Shown here: piece by piece, positions 5,433-11,809 of the stretch | Numbering within the stretch: position 1 is the first letter of the stretch | How the letters are laid out: the number at the start of each line of letters is the position of its first letter | Translations under genes and position numbers: made by a program | NCBI GenBank assembly: GCA_900552725.1 | Contig: USAT01000025.1 | Span: 1 to 22,103 of the forward strand | Source: an uncultured Eubacteriales bacterium | GTDB lineage: Bacteria; Bacillota; Clostridia; Oscillospirales; Oscillospiraceae | DNA: 22,103 nt | Reading direction: 5' to 3' | Notes under the pieces: model-generated | Database searches by the model: none | What the model was told of the DNA's origin: nothing | The model's input: only the letters and a program-made list of their open reading frames with translations

Positions 5433-7880
5433 ATGACAGAACTAGAACAAAAGTTCATAAACGCCCGGCGGCAGGCCATTGCCCTGGATTACGCCAATCT
5501 GAACGACATGCAGCAGCAGGGCACCATGGCCACCGAGGGGCCGCTTCTGCTGCTGGCGGGCGCGGGCAGCGGCAAGACCACGGTGCTGATCCACCGGGTG
5601 GCCAACCTGCTGCGCTATGGCCGGGGCAGCGACACCGACGAGATCCCCATCCCCATCTCCGAGGATGAGGTGGCGTTTCTGGAGGCGTATGCCGCCCAGC
5701 CCACGCCGGAGCAGCGCCCGCTGATGCAGTACCTGTGCGCGGTGGAGCCCGCCCGCCCCTGGGAGGTGCTGGCCATCACCTTCACCAACAAGGCCGCCAA
5801 CGAGCTGAAGGAGCGGCTGGAGCGCATGCTGGGGGAGGAGGCCCGTGACGTGTGGGCGTCCACCTTCCACTCCGCCTGCGTCCGCATCCTGCGGCGGGAC
5901 ATCGAGCAGATCGGGTACTCCCGGGACTTCACCATCTACGACACCGACGACAGCAAGCGGGTGGTGAAGGACTGCCTGAAGGAACTGGAGCTGGACGAAA
6001 AGACCTTCCCCGTTCGGGAGATCGTGTCGGTCATTTCCCGGGCAAAGGACGAGATGCTGCTGCCGGAGGACTTCCGCGCCTATTGGGAGAAGAACAACGA
6101 CTGGCGGAAGATCCGGATCGCGAAAGTATATTCCCTTTACACGAAAAAGCTGCGGGACGCCAACGCCCTGGACTTTGACGACATCATCCTGCTGACGGTG
6201 CAGCTGCTGCAGAGCCGCCCCGAGGTGCGGGAATACTATCAGCGGAAGTTCCGCTATGTGCTGGTGGACGAGTATCAGGACACCAACCACCTGCAATACC
6301 TGCTGACCAGCCTGCTGGCAGGCGGCTACCGCAACATCTGCGTGGTGGGCGACGACGACCAGAGCATCTACCGCTTCCGGGGCGCCAATATCGAGAATAT
6401 CCTCAGCTTTGAGAAGGAGTACCGCGGCGCCCGGGTGATCCGGCTGGAGCAGAACTACCGCTCCACCCAGAACATTCTGGACGCGGCCAACGCCGTGATC
6501 CGCCACAATCAGGGCCGCAAGGGCAAGACTCTGTGGACCCGCAACGGCGCAGGGGACAAGGTACTCATCAAGACCAATTTCAACGAGGGCGACGAGGCCA
6601 ACTTCGTGGTGGGCCAGGTGATGATGAACTACAACCGGGGTATGAACTGGCGGGATCACGCGGTGCTCTACCGCATGAACGCCCAGTCCAACGCGCTGGA
6701 ATATGCCTTCAAGCGCAGCGGTGTGCCCTATAAGATCATCGGCGGCATGAAGTTCTTCGATCGGGCCGAGATCAAGGACATGCTGGCGTATCTGTGCGTC
6801 ATCAACAACCCCACCGACGACCTGCGCCTGCGGCGCATCGTCAACGTTCCCTCCCGCAAGATCGGCGCGGCCACCGTGGACAAGGCCCAGCTCCTGGCTA
6901 CGGCCCATGGCGTGCCGCTGTACGAGATCTTCCGCCATGCCTCCGGTTATCCGGAGCTGAGATCGGCGGCTGTAAAGCTGGAAGGCTTCACGGCACTGAT
7001 GGAGGAAATGCGGGAAAAAGCGGGGGAGATGCCCCTGCCGGAGTTCTATGAATTCGTCTGCAACCGCAGCGGCTACACCGCCATGCTGACGGAGAAGAAC
7101 GACATGGAGAGCCGTGGCCGCCTGGAGAACGTGCAGGAATTGACCTCCAGCATCCACGCCTTTCTGGATAACCAGCCGGACGACCCCAGCCTGTCGGGCT
7201 TCCTGGACGAGGTGGCGCTGTACACCGACCTGGACAGCACCGAGGAGAGCGACAACTGCGTGGTGATGATGACCATGCACAGCGCCAAGGGCCTGGAATT
7301 CCCCGAGGTGTTCGTGGTGGGCATGGAGGACGGTCTGTTCCCCGGCAACCGCGCCATGGGCGACGAGGAGGAGATGGAGGAGGAGCGGCGGCTGTGCTAT
7401 GTGGCCATGACCCGCGCCCGGGAGCATCTCACCATGACCCACGCCAAGCAGCGTATGCTGTTCGGCCGCACCCCCCCCGCCATGCCCTCCCGCTTCCTGG
7501 AGGAGATCCCGGAGGAGAACAGCCAGTGGGTGGGCAAGCCGGAGCCCCGGCAGGAGCGCCACTGGAGCGACGACTATAACGACGATACCGCCTACGGCGG
7601 CTTTGGCGGCGGCTATACGGGCCGCGGCACCGTGGGCTATGCCGAGCGTCCCACGCCGAAAAAGCCCGCCTATGTGGCAGCGGCTGCGGCGAAGAAGGAG
7701 AGCGCGCCCCTGATGGAGATCAAGGCGGGCGAGAGCGTGAAGCACGCCGCCTTCGGCCACGGGCTGGTGCTGTCGGTGCGGGCCATGGGCGGCGACGCGC
7801 TGATCGAGGTGGCCTTCGACACCGTGGGTACCAAAAAGCTGATGCTGAAGGCCGCCATGCGGCATCTGACCAAGGAATAA
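5433..7880 (+). CDS. pcrA: ATP-dependent 3'-5' DNA helicase PcrA (UvrD/Rep family)
   Basis: Superfamily 1A helicase of 815 residues, used in nucleotide-excision repair, replication-fork restart and removal of RecA or RNA polymerase. Walker A is GAGSGKT (43-49), motif Ia AITFTNKAANEL (114-125), Walker B DEYQD (279-283), motif III VVGDDDQSIYRFRGA, motif IV EQNYRST, motif V TMHSAKGLEFPEVF and motif VI CYVAMTRAREHL. The C-terminal GESVKHAAFGHGLVLSV segment is the Tudor-like domain typical of PcrA. An insert at about 63-106 (acidic, then a helix) separates Walker A from motif Ia. The start ATG at 5433 has AGGGGA nine bases upstream; an in-frame TTG at 5367 lies in the promoter. Confidence 0.95.
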   Translation: MTELEQKFINARRQAIALDYANLNDMQQQGTMATEGPLLLLAGAGSGKTTVLIHRVANLLRYGRGSDTDEIPIPISEDEVAFLEAYAAQPTPEQRPLMQYLCAVEPARPWEVLAITFTNKAANELKERLERMLGEEARDVWASTFHSACVRILRRDIEQIGYSRDFTIYDTDDSKRVVKDCLKELELDEKTFPVREIVSVISRAKDEMLLPEDFRAYWEKNNDWRKIRIAKVYSLYTKKLRDANALDFDDIILLTVQLLQSRPEVREYYQRKFRYVLVDEYQDTNHLQYLLTSLLAGGYRNICVVGDDDQSIYRFRGANIENILSFEKEYRGARVIRLEQNYRSTQNILDAANAVIRHNQGRKGKTLWTRNGAGDKVLIKTNFNEGDEANFVVGQVMMNYNRGMNWRDHAVLYRMNAQSNALEYAFKRSGVPYKIIGGMKFFDRAEIKDMLAYLCVINNPTDDLRLRRIVNVPSRKIGAATVDKAQLLATAHGVPLYEIFRHASGYPELRSAAVKLEGFTALMEEMREKAGEMPLPEFYEFVCNRSGYTAMLTEKNDMESRGRLENVQELTSSIHAFLDNQPDDPSLSGFLDEVALYTDLDSTEESDNCVVMMTMHSAKGLEFPEVFVVGMEDGLFPGNRAMGDEEEMEEERRLCYVAMTRAREHLTMTHAKQRMLFGRTPPAMPSRFLEEIPEENSQWVGKPEPRQERHWSDDYNDDTAYGGFGGGYTGRGTVGYAERPTPKKPAYVAAAAAKKESAPLMEIKAGESVKHAAFGHGLVLSVRAMGGDALIEVAFDTVGTKKLMLKAAMRHLTKE

Positions 7881-7889
7881 CGCCATGTA

Positions 7890-7932
7890 AACCTGAGGTT
7901 GCGGGATATTTTCCGCGGTGCAACCTGAAGTT
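7890..7932. repeat. Two AACCTGARGTT repeats and a hairpin upstream of the DUF2500 gene
   Basis: AACCTGAGGTT (7890-7900) is an interrupted palindrome, and AACCTGAAGTT (7922-7932) is a near copy. Their centres are 32 bases apart, about three helical turns. The same segment can fold, with AGGTTGC (7896-7902) pairing with GCAACCT (7920-7926), plus GCGG with CCGC inside. The second copy abuts the -35 of the following promoter, so paired operator sites are plausible. No T-run follows, so this is not a good pcrA terminator. Confidence 0.4.
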
Positions 7933-7934
7933 GA

Positions 7935-7963
7935 TGGACATTCCGGCGGCAATGGGATAGAAT
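7935..7963 (+). promoter_or_regulatory. Promoter of the DUF2500 gene
   Basis: TGGACA at 7935-7940 and TAGAAT at 7958-7963 with a 17-base spacer, about 37 bases before the start codon. This gives the small gene its own transcription unit after pcrA. Confidence 0.55.
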
Positions 7964-8000
7964 AGAGAAAACACGTTTGACCGGCGAAAGGAGAAACGCG

Positions 8001-8462
8001 ATGGGATTTGGAATGGGCTTCAGCATGTTCAGTGTGATGTTCTTTCTGATATTCGGCTTTGTGATCGTGATGTTCATCGTCACGGCGGTGAAGGGCATCG
8101 GCACCTGGCACAAGAACAACAACTCACCACGCCTGACGGTGGAGGCCACGGTGGTGTCCAAGCGGCAGAATGTCGATGTGCACCACCACCCCAACGGCGG
8201 AGACGCCACCGGCGCCCACGGCATGCACACCACCACCTCCACCACCTATTACGTCACGTTTCAGGTGGCCAGCGGCGACCGGATGGAGCTGCACGTCAGC
8301 GGCCGGGAGTACGGCATGCTGGTGGAGGGCGACTTCGGTGAGCTGACGTTCCAGGGCACCCGCTATCTGGGCTTTGAGCGCCGGGGCAGCAAGGCGGCTT
8401 ATTACGACCGGCCCGACGACGGCGGCGAACGCCAGCGGGCCTCGTGGGATCCGGAGCGGTGA
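8001..8462 (+). CDS. DUF2500 domain-containing membrane protein
   Basis: Protein of 153 residues of the DUF2500 family, function unknown. A single hydrophobic N-terminal helix spans roughly residues 3-35 (rich in Phe, Met, Val and Ile). The conserved soluble part follows: NNSPRLTVEATVVSKR, a His-rich stretch, TTYYVTFQVASGDRMELHVS, then GREYGMLVEGDFGELTFQGT and RYLGF. The arrangement suggests a membrane-anchored domain. The start at 8001 follows AAAGGAG by 7 bases; a TTG 24 bases upstream is less likely. The gene has its own promoter and is followed by a strong hairpin at 8481-8522. Confidence 0.85.
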   Translation: MGFGMGFSMFSVMFFLIFGFVIVMFIVTAVKGIGTWHKNNNSPRLTVEATVVSKRQNVDVHHHPNGGDATGAHGMHTTTSTTYYVTFQVASGDRMELHVSGREYGMLVEGDFGELTFQGTRYLGFERRGSKAAYYDRPDDGGERQRASWDPER

Positions 8463-8480
8463 TAGCGGTAATAAAGGAAT

Positions 8481-8522
8481 AAAGACACAGAGCTGCTCCC
8501 GCGGGAGCAGCCCTGTGTCTTT
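8481..8522. terminator. Bidirectional terminator hairpin between DUF2500 and the ABC operon
   Basis: AAAGACACAG (8481-8490) pairs with CTGTGTCTTT (8513-8522), and the inner CTGCTCCC (8493-8500) pairs with GGGAGCAG (8503-8510). The stem is long, and both ends are AT-rich. It lies between two convergent transcription units and can serve both; the T-tract is short on each strand. Confidence 0.75.
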
Positions 8523-8549
8523 ATGAGAAAGGGGAAAAATAGCGTATTG

Positions 8550-9116
8550 TCAGGAGAGCAGGGCCCGGTCACTGGCGAATACGTCGCCGCTGACTCTGGC
8601 GAATTGTGCCAGCAGCTTCGGACTTTTCAGCGTGGCCATCAGCAGCGTCAGCGCCTGACGCTGGCCGCCGGACAGGGTGCTGACCTCGGAGGAGAGTCGG
8701 GTCTCCAGCCCTAGTCCCAGATCGCCCAGCAGCGCGCGGTATCGCTCCCGCTCCGCCTTGGTGATGCCCCAGCGGAGGCCCCGCTTCTGGCCGCGGCGGG
8801 CCGCCAGCGCCAGATTCTCCTCGATGTGCATGGAGGGAGCTGTACCCATCATGGGATCCTGGAACATGCGGCCGATGTAGGCGGCCCGTTTGTATTCCGG
8901 CAGATCGGTCACGTCCACGCCGTCCAGATGCACCTCGCCGGAATCCACGCTCAGCGTACCGGCGGCGTTCAGCATGGTGGATTTTCCCGCGCCGTTGCCG
9001 CCGATGACGATGACGAACTCGCCGTCCCACAGCGTCAGGCTCAGGCCGTCCAGGGCGGTCTTGGCGTTGACGGTGCCGGGATTGAAGGTCTTATGCAGGT
9101 CTTTCAGTTCAAGCAT
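8550..9116 (-). CDS. ABC transporter ATP-binding protein, truncated before Walker B (probably non-functional)
   Basis: ATPase of a TrpXYZ-type amino-acid importer, only 188 residues where this family has about 260. The N-terminal part is normal: MLELKDLHKTFNPGTVNAKT, Walker A GGNGAGKST, Q-loop MFQDPMMGTAPSM and signature STLSGGQRQALTLLMATLK. After SPKLL, where relatives continue into the LLLDEHTAALDP Walker B and D-loop, the sequence becomes AQFARVSGDVFASDRALLS and stops. Walker B, the catalytic Glu and the H-loop His are absent, and I found none in the other frames before the terminator. A 9-base direct repeat CTGGCGAAT (8572-8580 and 8596-8604) marks the novel tail. The start overlaps the permease stop by 8 bases. 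A 3' deletion or an assembly error would explain it. Confidence 0.85.
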   Translation of the reverse strand: MLELKDLHKTFNPGTVNAKTALDGLSLTLWDGEFVIVIGGNGAGKSTMLNAAGTLSVDSGEVHLDGVDVTDLPEYKRAAYIGRMFQDPMMGTAPSMHIEENLALAARRGQKRGLRWGITKAERERYRALLGDLGLGLETRLSSEVSTLSGGQRQALTLLMATLKSPKLLAQFARVSGDVFASDRALLS

Positions 9117-10062
9117 GCTGCTCCACTCCTTCCTTGGCGGCGCGCCGGGGCTTGCGGCGGGTCTTTTTCAGATTCAGATAGGACAGCGTCAGGAACAGCG
9201 TCAGGAACAGCGCCACGATCAGCGCCGTGATCAGCTTCAGGTCGTTGGTGCTCAGACCGATCTGCAGCACGATCTGAAGGACGATGTAGTAGACGATGGC
9301 GCCGATGGAGACGGCCAGCAGCCGGGCGCCGATATTGCGGAACACCTTGCCGAACATCACCTCGCCGATGATGACGGCGGCCAGGCCGATGACGATGGCG
9401 CCGCGGCCCATGTTGATGTCGCTGGAGCCCTGATACTGGGCCAGCAGCGCGCCGGACAGGGCCACCAGACCGTTGGAGAGCATCAGGCCCAGCACGATGT
9501 TGACGCTGGTGTTGATGCCCTGGGCCCGGGCCATGTGGGGATTGGCGCCGGTAGCGCGGACGGAGCTTCCCTTTTCCGTGCCGAAGAACCGGTACAGCGC
9601 GGCCACGATCACGGCGGTCAGCACGACCAGCAGCGGCAGCGGATTGTCCAGCGACAGCTCGCGGACGTACCGCTGGCTCAGCAGCAGGTGGTACTTATCC
9701 ACACTGACGGCCTGATTGGCCTTGCCGCCCATGATCCGCAGATTGATGGAGTACAGGGCCAGTTGGGTCAGGATACCGGCCAGGATGGCGGGGATGCCGC
9801 AGCGGGTGTGGAAGAGACCGGTGACCAGACCGGCCAGCATGCCGGATACCAGCGCGCACAGCATGGCAAGCCACGGGTTCACACCCGCCCGGATCAGCAT
9901 GACGCACACAGCGCCGCCGGTGGCCAGGGAGCCGTCCACCGTCAGGTCGGCCACGTCCAGGATACGGAAGGTGATGTAGACGCCGATGGCCATAATGCCC
10001 CAGGCCAGTCCCTGGGCGACCGCGCCGGGCAGCGCGTTCATCAGCGAGGAAAGGAAACTCAT
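9109..10062 (-). CDS. ABC transporter permease, TrpY-like (BPD_transp_2 family)
   Basis: Membrane protein of 317 residues with about eight to nine hydrophobic helices, related to the permeases of branched-chain amino-acid importers and of the TrpXYZ group. Typical stretches are GLAWGIMAIGVYITFRILDV, ADLTVDGSLATGGAV, NIVLGLMLSNGLVALSGALL and GRGAIVIGLAAVIIGEVMF. The C-terminus is basic (KKTRRKPRRAAK). The start at 10062 follows AAAGGAG by 8 bases. The reading frame looks complete, unlike its two partners. An 8-base overlap with the ATPase start indicates coupled translation. The substrate is inferred from the aromatic leader peptide upstream: phenylalanine and/or tyrosine. Confidence 0.88.
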   Translation of the reverse strand: MSFLSSLMNALPGAVAQGLAWGIMAIGVYITFRILDVADLTVDGSLATGGAVCVMLIRAGVNPWLAMLCALVSGMLAGLVTGLFHTRCGIPAILAGILTQLALYSINLRIMGGKANQAVSVDKYHLLLSQRYVRELSLDNPLPLLVVLTAVIVAALYRFFGTEKGSSVRATGANPHMARAQGINTSVNIVLGLMLSNGLVALSGALLAQYQGSSDINMGRGAIVIGLAAVIIGEVMFGKVFRNIGARLLAVSIGAIVYYIVLQIVLQIGLSTNDLKLITALIVALFLTLFLTLSYLNLKKTRRKPRRAAKEGVEQHA

Positions 10063-10089
10063 AGGTCATGCTCCTTTGATTTCAGAGTG

Positions 10090-10116
10090 CGGGAGGATGC
10101 GGCGTGCATCCTCCCG
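10090..10116. other. Hairpin between the binding-protein and permease genes
   Basis: CGGGAGGATGC (10090-10100) and GCATCCTCCCG (10106-10116) form a perfect 11-bp stem with a 5-base loop. It lies in the 68-base gap after the binding-protein stop codon. No U-run follows on the minus strand, so it more likely stabilises the upstream message or partly attenuates transcription, as is common after binding-protein genes. Confidence 0.55.
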
Positions 10117-10130
10117 TGGGAAGGCGGGGA

Positions 10131-10967
10131 TCAGTCCTCGATGGCGGTGTAGCCGTCCAACGGGGTGATGCCCAGGGCTTCACAGATGGTGGGGTTGTAC
10201 TTGGGGGTCGCGGTGGTGTATTCGATGGGCATGGTGGAGATGTCCGCCTCGCCGGTCAGGATCCTGGCGGCCATCTGACCGGTGGTCTTGCCCAGGTCGT
10301 AGTAGCTGATGGACAGGGTCGCCACGCCGCAGCCGGAGCAGATGCCCTCCTCGCCGCAGATGGCGGGCACACCGGCGGGGATCAGCACGTTGGCGATGGC
10401 CTCGGTATTGGCGGCGGCGGTGTTGTCGGTGGGGATGTAGATCACGTCGGCATAGTCGCAGGCGGCCTGGGTGACGGAGGCGACGTCGTTGGTGTCGGTG
10501 AAGGCGTATTCCGCGGTCTCGATACCGGCGTCAGCCAGATGCTTGGCCACCTCCTCGATCTGATAGCGGGAGTTGGGCTCAGCGGAGCAGAACAGCAGGG
10601 CCACCTTCTTGGCCTGGGGGAACCACTCGGTGATCATGGCGGCCTGCTTCTCCAGGTCGGCCAGGTCGGAGGTACCGGAGATGTTGCCGCCCACGGTGCC
10701 GTTGAAGTCGTCCATGTCCAGCGCCACGCCGTAAGCGGTGATGGAGGTGCCCAGAATGGGGATATCGCTGGTGGCGGAGGCAGCGGCGTCCAGCGCGTCG
10801 TGCTGCACGAGCTGGCAGATGCCGACGGTGTACTTGGCGTCGTCGCTGCCGGTGCTCTCTCCGGCGGGCTCCTGGGTGTCGCCGCCCTGGCTGCCGCAGC
10901 CGGTCAGACACAGGCTCAGCGCCAGCGCAAGGGCAAGAATGAGAGATGTGATACGTTTGGCTTTCAT
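10131..10967 (-). CDS. ABC transporter substrate-binding lipoprotein, TrpX-like, with an internal deletion
   Basis: Secreted lipoprotein of the ABC_sub_bind family. The signal peptide MKAKRITSLILALALALSLC leads into lipobox LTGC with C24 as the lipidated residue. The mature domain begins KYTVGICQLVQHDALDAA and then jumps straight to ASATSDIPILGTSITA. Relatives have about 50-55 residues here (helix 1, strand 2 and the segment with TPAAQ) before the SATSDIP strand. The protein is 278 residues against about 320-340 in relatives. The rest is conserved, including GNISGTSDLADLEKQ, CSAEPNSRYQ, YIPTDNTAAANT and GEEGICSGCGVATLS. The deletion keeps the frame but removes core lobe-1 structure, so binding is doubtful. 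The start follows GGAGG by 8 bases. Confidence 0.88.
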   Translation of the reverse strand: MKAKRITSLILALALALSLCLTGCGSQGGDTQEPAGESTGSDDAKYTVGICQLVQHDALDAAASATSDIPILGTSITAYGVALDMDDFNGTVGGNISGTSDLADLEKQAAMITEWFPQAKKVALLFCSAEPNSRYQIEEVAKHLADAGIETAEYAFTDTNDVASVTQAACDYADVIYIPTDNTAAANTEAIANVLIPAGVPAICGEEGICSGCGVATLSISYYDLGKTTGQMAARILTGEADISTMPIEYTTATPKYNPTICEALGITPLDGYTAIED

Positions 10968-10999
10968 GGTATGATCCTCCTGAAAATGTGTTTTTGGTT

Positions 11000-11041
11000 A
11001 AAAAAGACCCGCTGCACAGACTTGTGGTCCATACAGCGGGT
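11000..11041 (-). terminator. Attenuator terminator upstream of the binding-protein gene
   Basis: On the minus strand ACCCGCTG (11041-11034) pairs with CAGCGGGT (11014-11007) and is followed by six T (11005-11000). It lies after the leader-peptide stop and 32 bases before the binding-protein ATG, so it can stop transcription before the operon. Confidence 0.85.
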
Positions 11042-11146
11042 TTGATTTAACGCAATGGCTTGAACAGCGCTCAGAGCGTTGGGCAAACAGAATTCCGGTT
11101 ACGGGCATCACAAATCGCTATTACTTTTTCGGCAAAAAAGTAATAG
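11033..11146 (-). promoter_or_regulatory. Tyr/Phe-responsive translational attenuator (1:2, 2:3 and 3:4 pairings)
   Basis: Arms 1 and 2 (11146-11135 and 11129-11118) form a perfect 12-bp hairpin that contains the Tyr-Tyr-Phe-Phe codons of the leader peptide. Arm 2 with its flank, ATAGCGATTTG (11121-11111), can instead pair with CAAACCCGCTGT (11044-11033): six pairs including one G-U, a small internal loop, then four pairs. That segment includes the 5' arm of the terminator. A ribosome stalled on Tyr/Phe codons would melt 1:2, allow 2:3 and prevent termination. A ribosome reaching the stop at 11071 would leave the terminator free to form. Pairings were found by eye, without energy calculation. 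Confidence 0.7.
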
Positions 11147-11190
11147 GTAAAAAATCGATATGCGACGGCGTAACGAATGTTCTGTACCAT
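11071..11190 (-). CDS. Tyr/Phe-rich leader peptide (39 codons)
   Basis: Reads MVQNIRYAVAYRFFTYYFFA, then EKVIAICDARNRNSVCPTL. Residues 7-19 hold four Tyr and four Phe, including FF, YY and FF runs, and there is no Trp. AAAGGAG (11206-11200) lies 9 bases before the ATG, and a TTGACC-17-TATAGA promoter lies upstream. Its role is to let ribosome speed report charged tRNA-Phe and tRNA-Tyr, not to act as a protein. The stop is 27 bases before the terminator-competing segment. It is too short for most gene finders. Confidence 0.75.
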   Translation of the reverse strand: MVQNIRYAVAYRFFTYYFFAEKVIAICDARNRNSVCPTL

Positions 11191-11221
11191 TTGCTCCGGC
11201 TCCTTTCAAAAGATTGGCGAT

Positions 11222-11250
11222 TCTATAACACACGTTTTTCACTTGGTCAA
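11222..11250 (-). promoter_or_regulatory. Promoter of the leader peptide/ABC operon
   Basis: On the minus strand TTGACC (11250-11245) and TATAGA (11227-11222) are 17 bases apart. The transcript would start near 11215, just upstream of the leader ribosome site. Confidence 0.75.
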
Positions 11251-11374
11251 CAGCACTTCTGCCCGAAAAAAGCGGCGGCCGGGGCCGGTGAATTTCAGCA
11301 TGTTTTACAAAAATTGACAATTTCAGTGGGAAAGGGCAAAAAAATTTCAAGCGGCAGACGCGGCCGCGGGCATG

Positions 11375-11405
11375 AAAAAAGCTCTGTGGTCTCCCACAGA
11401 GCTTT
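11375..11405 (-). terminator. rpmB terminator
   Basis: A perfect 12-bp stem, AAAGCTCTGTGG (minus 11405-11394) with its complement at 11389-11378, has a 4-base loop and is followed by a T-tract on the minus strand (11380-11375). It lies 15 bases after the rpmB stop and separates it from the ABC operon. Bases 11251-11374 otherwise hold nothing I can name. Confidence 0.88.
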
Positions 11406-11420
11406 TGCTCATGTTATGTT

Positions 11421-11609
11421 TCAGATCGCGCGGGTAACTTTACCGGAACGCAGGCACCGGGTACAAACATACACATGGCGAGGCGTACCATTGATCAAAG
11501 CCTTCACGCGCTTGACGTTGGGCTTCCAGGGACGATTGGAACGACGATGAGAGTGGGAAACCTTGATACCAAAGGTCACGCCCTTATCGCAGAACTCGCA
11601 CTTAGCCAT
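11421..11609 (-). CDS. rpmB: 50S ribosomal protein L28
   Basis: Ribosomal protein of 62 residues, usual length. It reads MAKCEFCDKGVTFGIKVSHS, followed by HRRSNRPWKPNVKRVKALI, and ends with VCTRCLRSGKVTRAI. CEFC and CTRC form the zinc-binding pairs of the zinc-containing L28 type. The start at 11609 follows AGGAGG by 8 bases; a longer in-frame extension to 11654 runs through the untranslated leader. The gene stands alone with its own promoter and terminator, divergent from hprK, as in many Clostridia. Confidence 0.95.
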   Translation of the reverse strand: MAKCEFCDKGVTFGIKVSHSHRRSNRPWKPNVKRVKALINGTPRHVYVCTRCLRSGKVTRAI

Positions 11610-11638
11610 CCGTTGCACCTCCTTGCTGTCGTAACATA

Positions 11639-11660
11639 CTGCTTGCCGTTTCACAAGCAG
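11639..11660 (-). other. Hairpin in the rpmB 5' leader
   Basis: CTGCTTG and CAAGCAG form a perfect 7-bp stem with an 8-base loop, located at the very start of the predicted rpmB transcript and about 30 bases before the start codon. It could protect the 5' end or be a binding site for autoregulation. Neither can be settled from sequence. Confidence 0.45.
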
Positions 11661-11665
11661 TAGTT

Positions 11666-11694
11666 ATCATACCAGAAGTTAAAACAAAATGCAA
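11666..11694 (-). promoter_or_regulatory. rpmB promoter
   Basis: On the minus strand TTGCAT (11694-11689) and TATGAT (11671-11666) are 17 bases apart in an AT-rich patch. The predicted leader is about 50 bases long. Confidence 0.75.
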
Positions 11695-11737
11695 GCATTA
11701 TTTGACAAAAAACCGAAAAAATTTTCAAAGGGGAAAG

Positions 11738-11766
11738 TTGCGAAACGGAGGCGGATACGGTATAAT
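11738..11766 (+). promoter_or_regulatory. Promoter of the hprK-dnaE operon
   Basis: TTGCGA at 11738-11743 and TATAAT at 11761-11766 with a 17-base spacer, about 44 bases before the hprK ATG. Apart from the dnaE-overlapping promoter for DUF4364, no other clear promoter is visible downstream on this strand, so it probably drives all eight genes. Confidence 0.7.
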
Positions 11767-11809
11767 ATAATCTGTATTGTTATCTATATAGATATGAGGA
11801 GCGACGAGC

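Noticed and set aside
5442..8111. 889-codon minus-strand ORF opposite pcrA
   Set aside because: Antisense shadow of pcrA and part of the DUF2500 gene. Composition is His/Val/Gly/Gln-rich with no recognisable domain. Long antisense frames are expected at this GC content.
11000..11221. T-box riboswitch in front of the ABC operon
   Set aside because: No AGGGUGGNACCGCG-like sequence is present. The leader has a translatable Tyr/Phe-rich ORF instead.
11260..11285. GC-rich stretch followed by T6 on the minus strand as a terminator
   Set aside because: The only stems possible are about 4 bp with a tiny loop, and the proper rpmB terminator is already present at 11375-11405.
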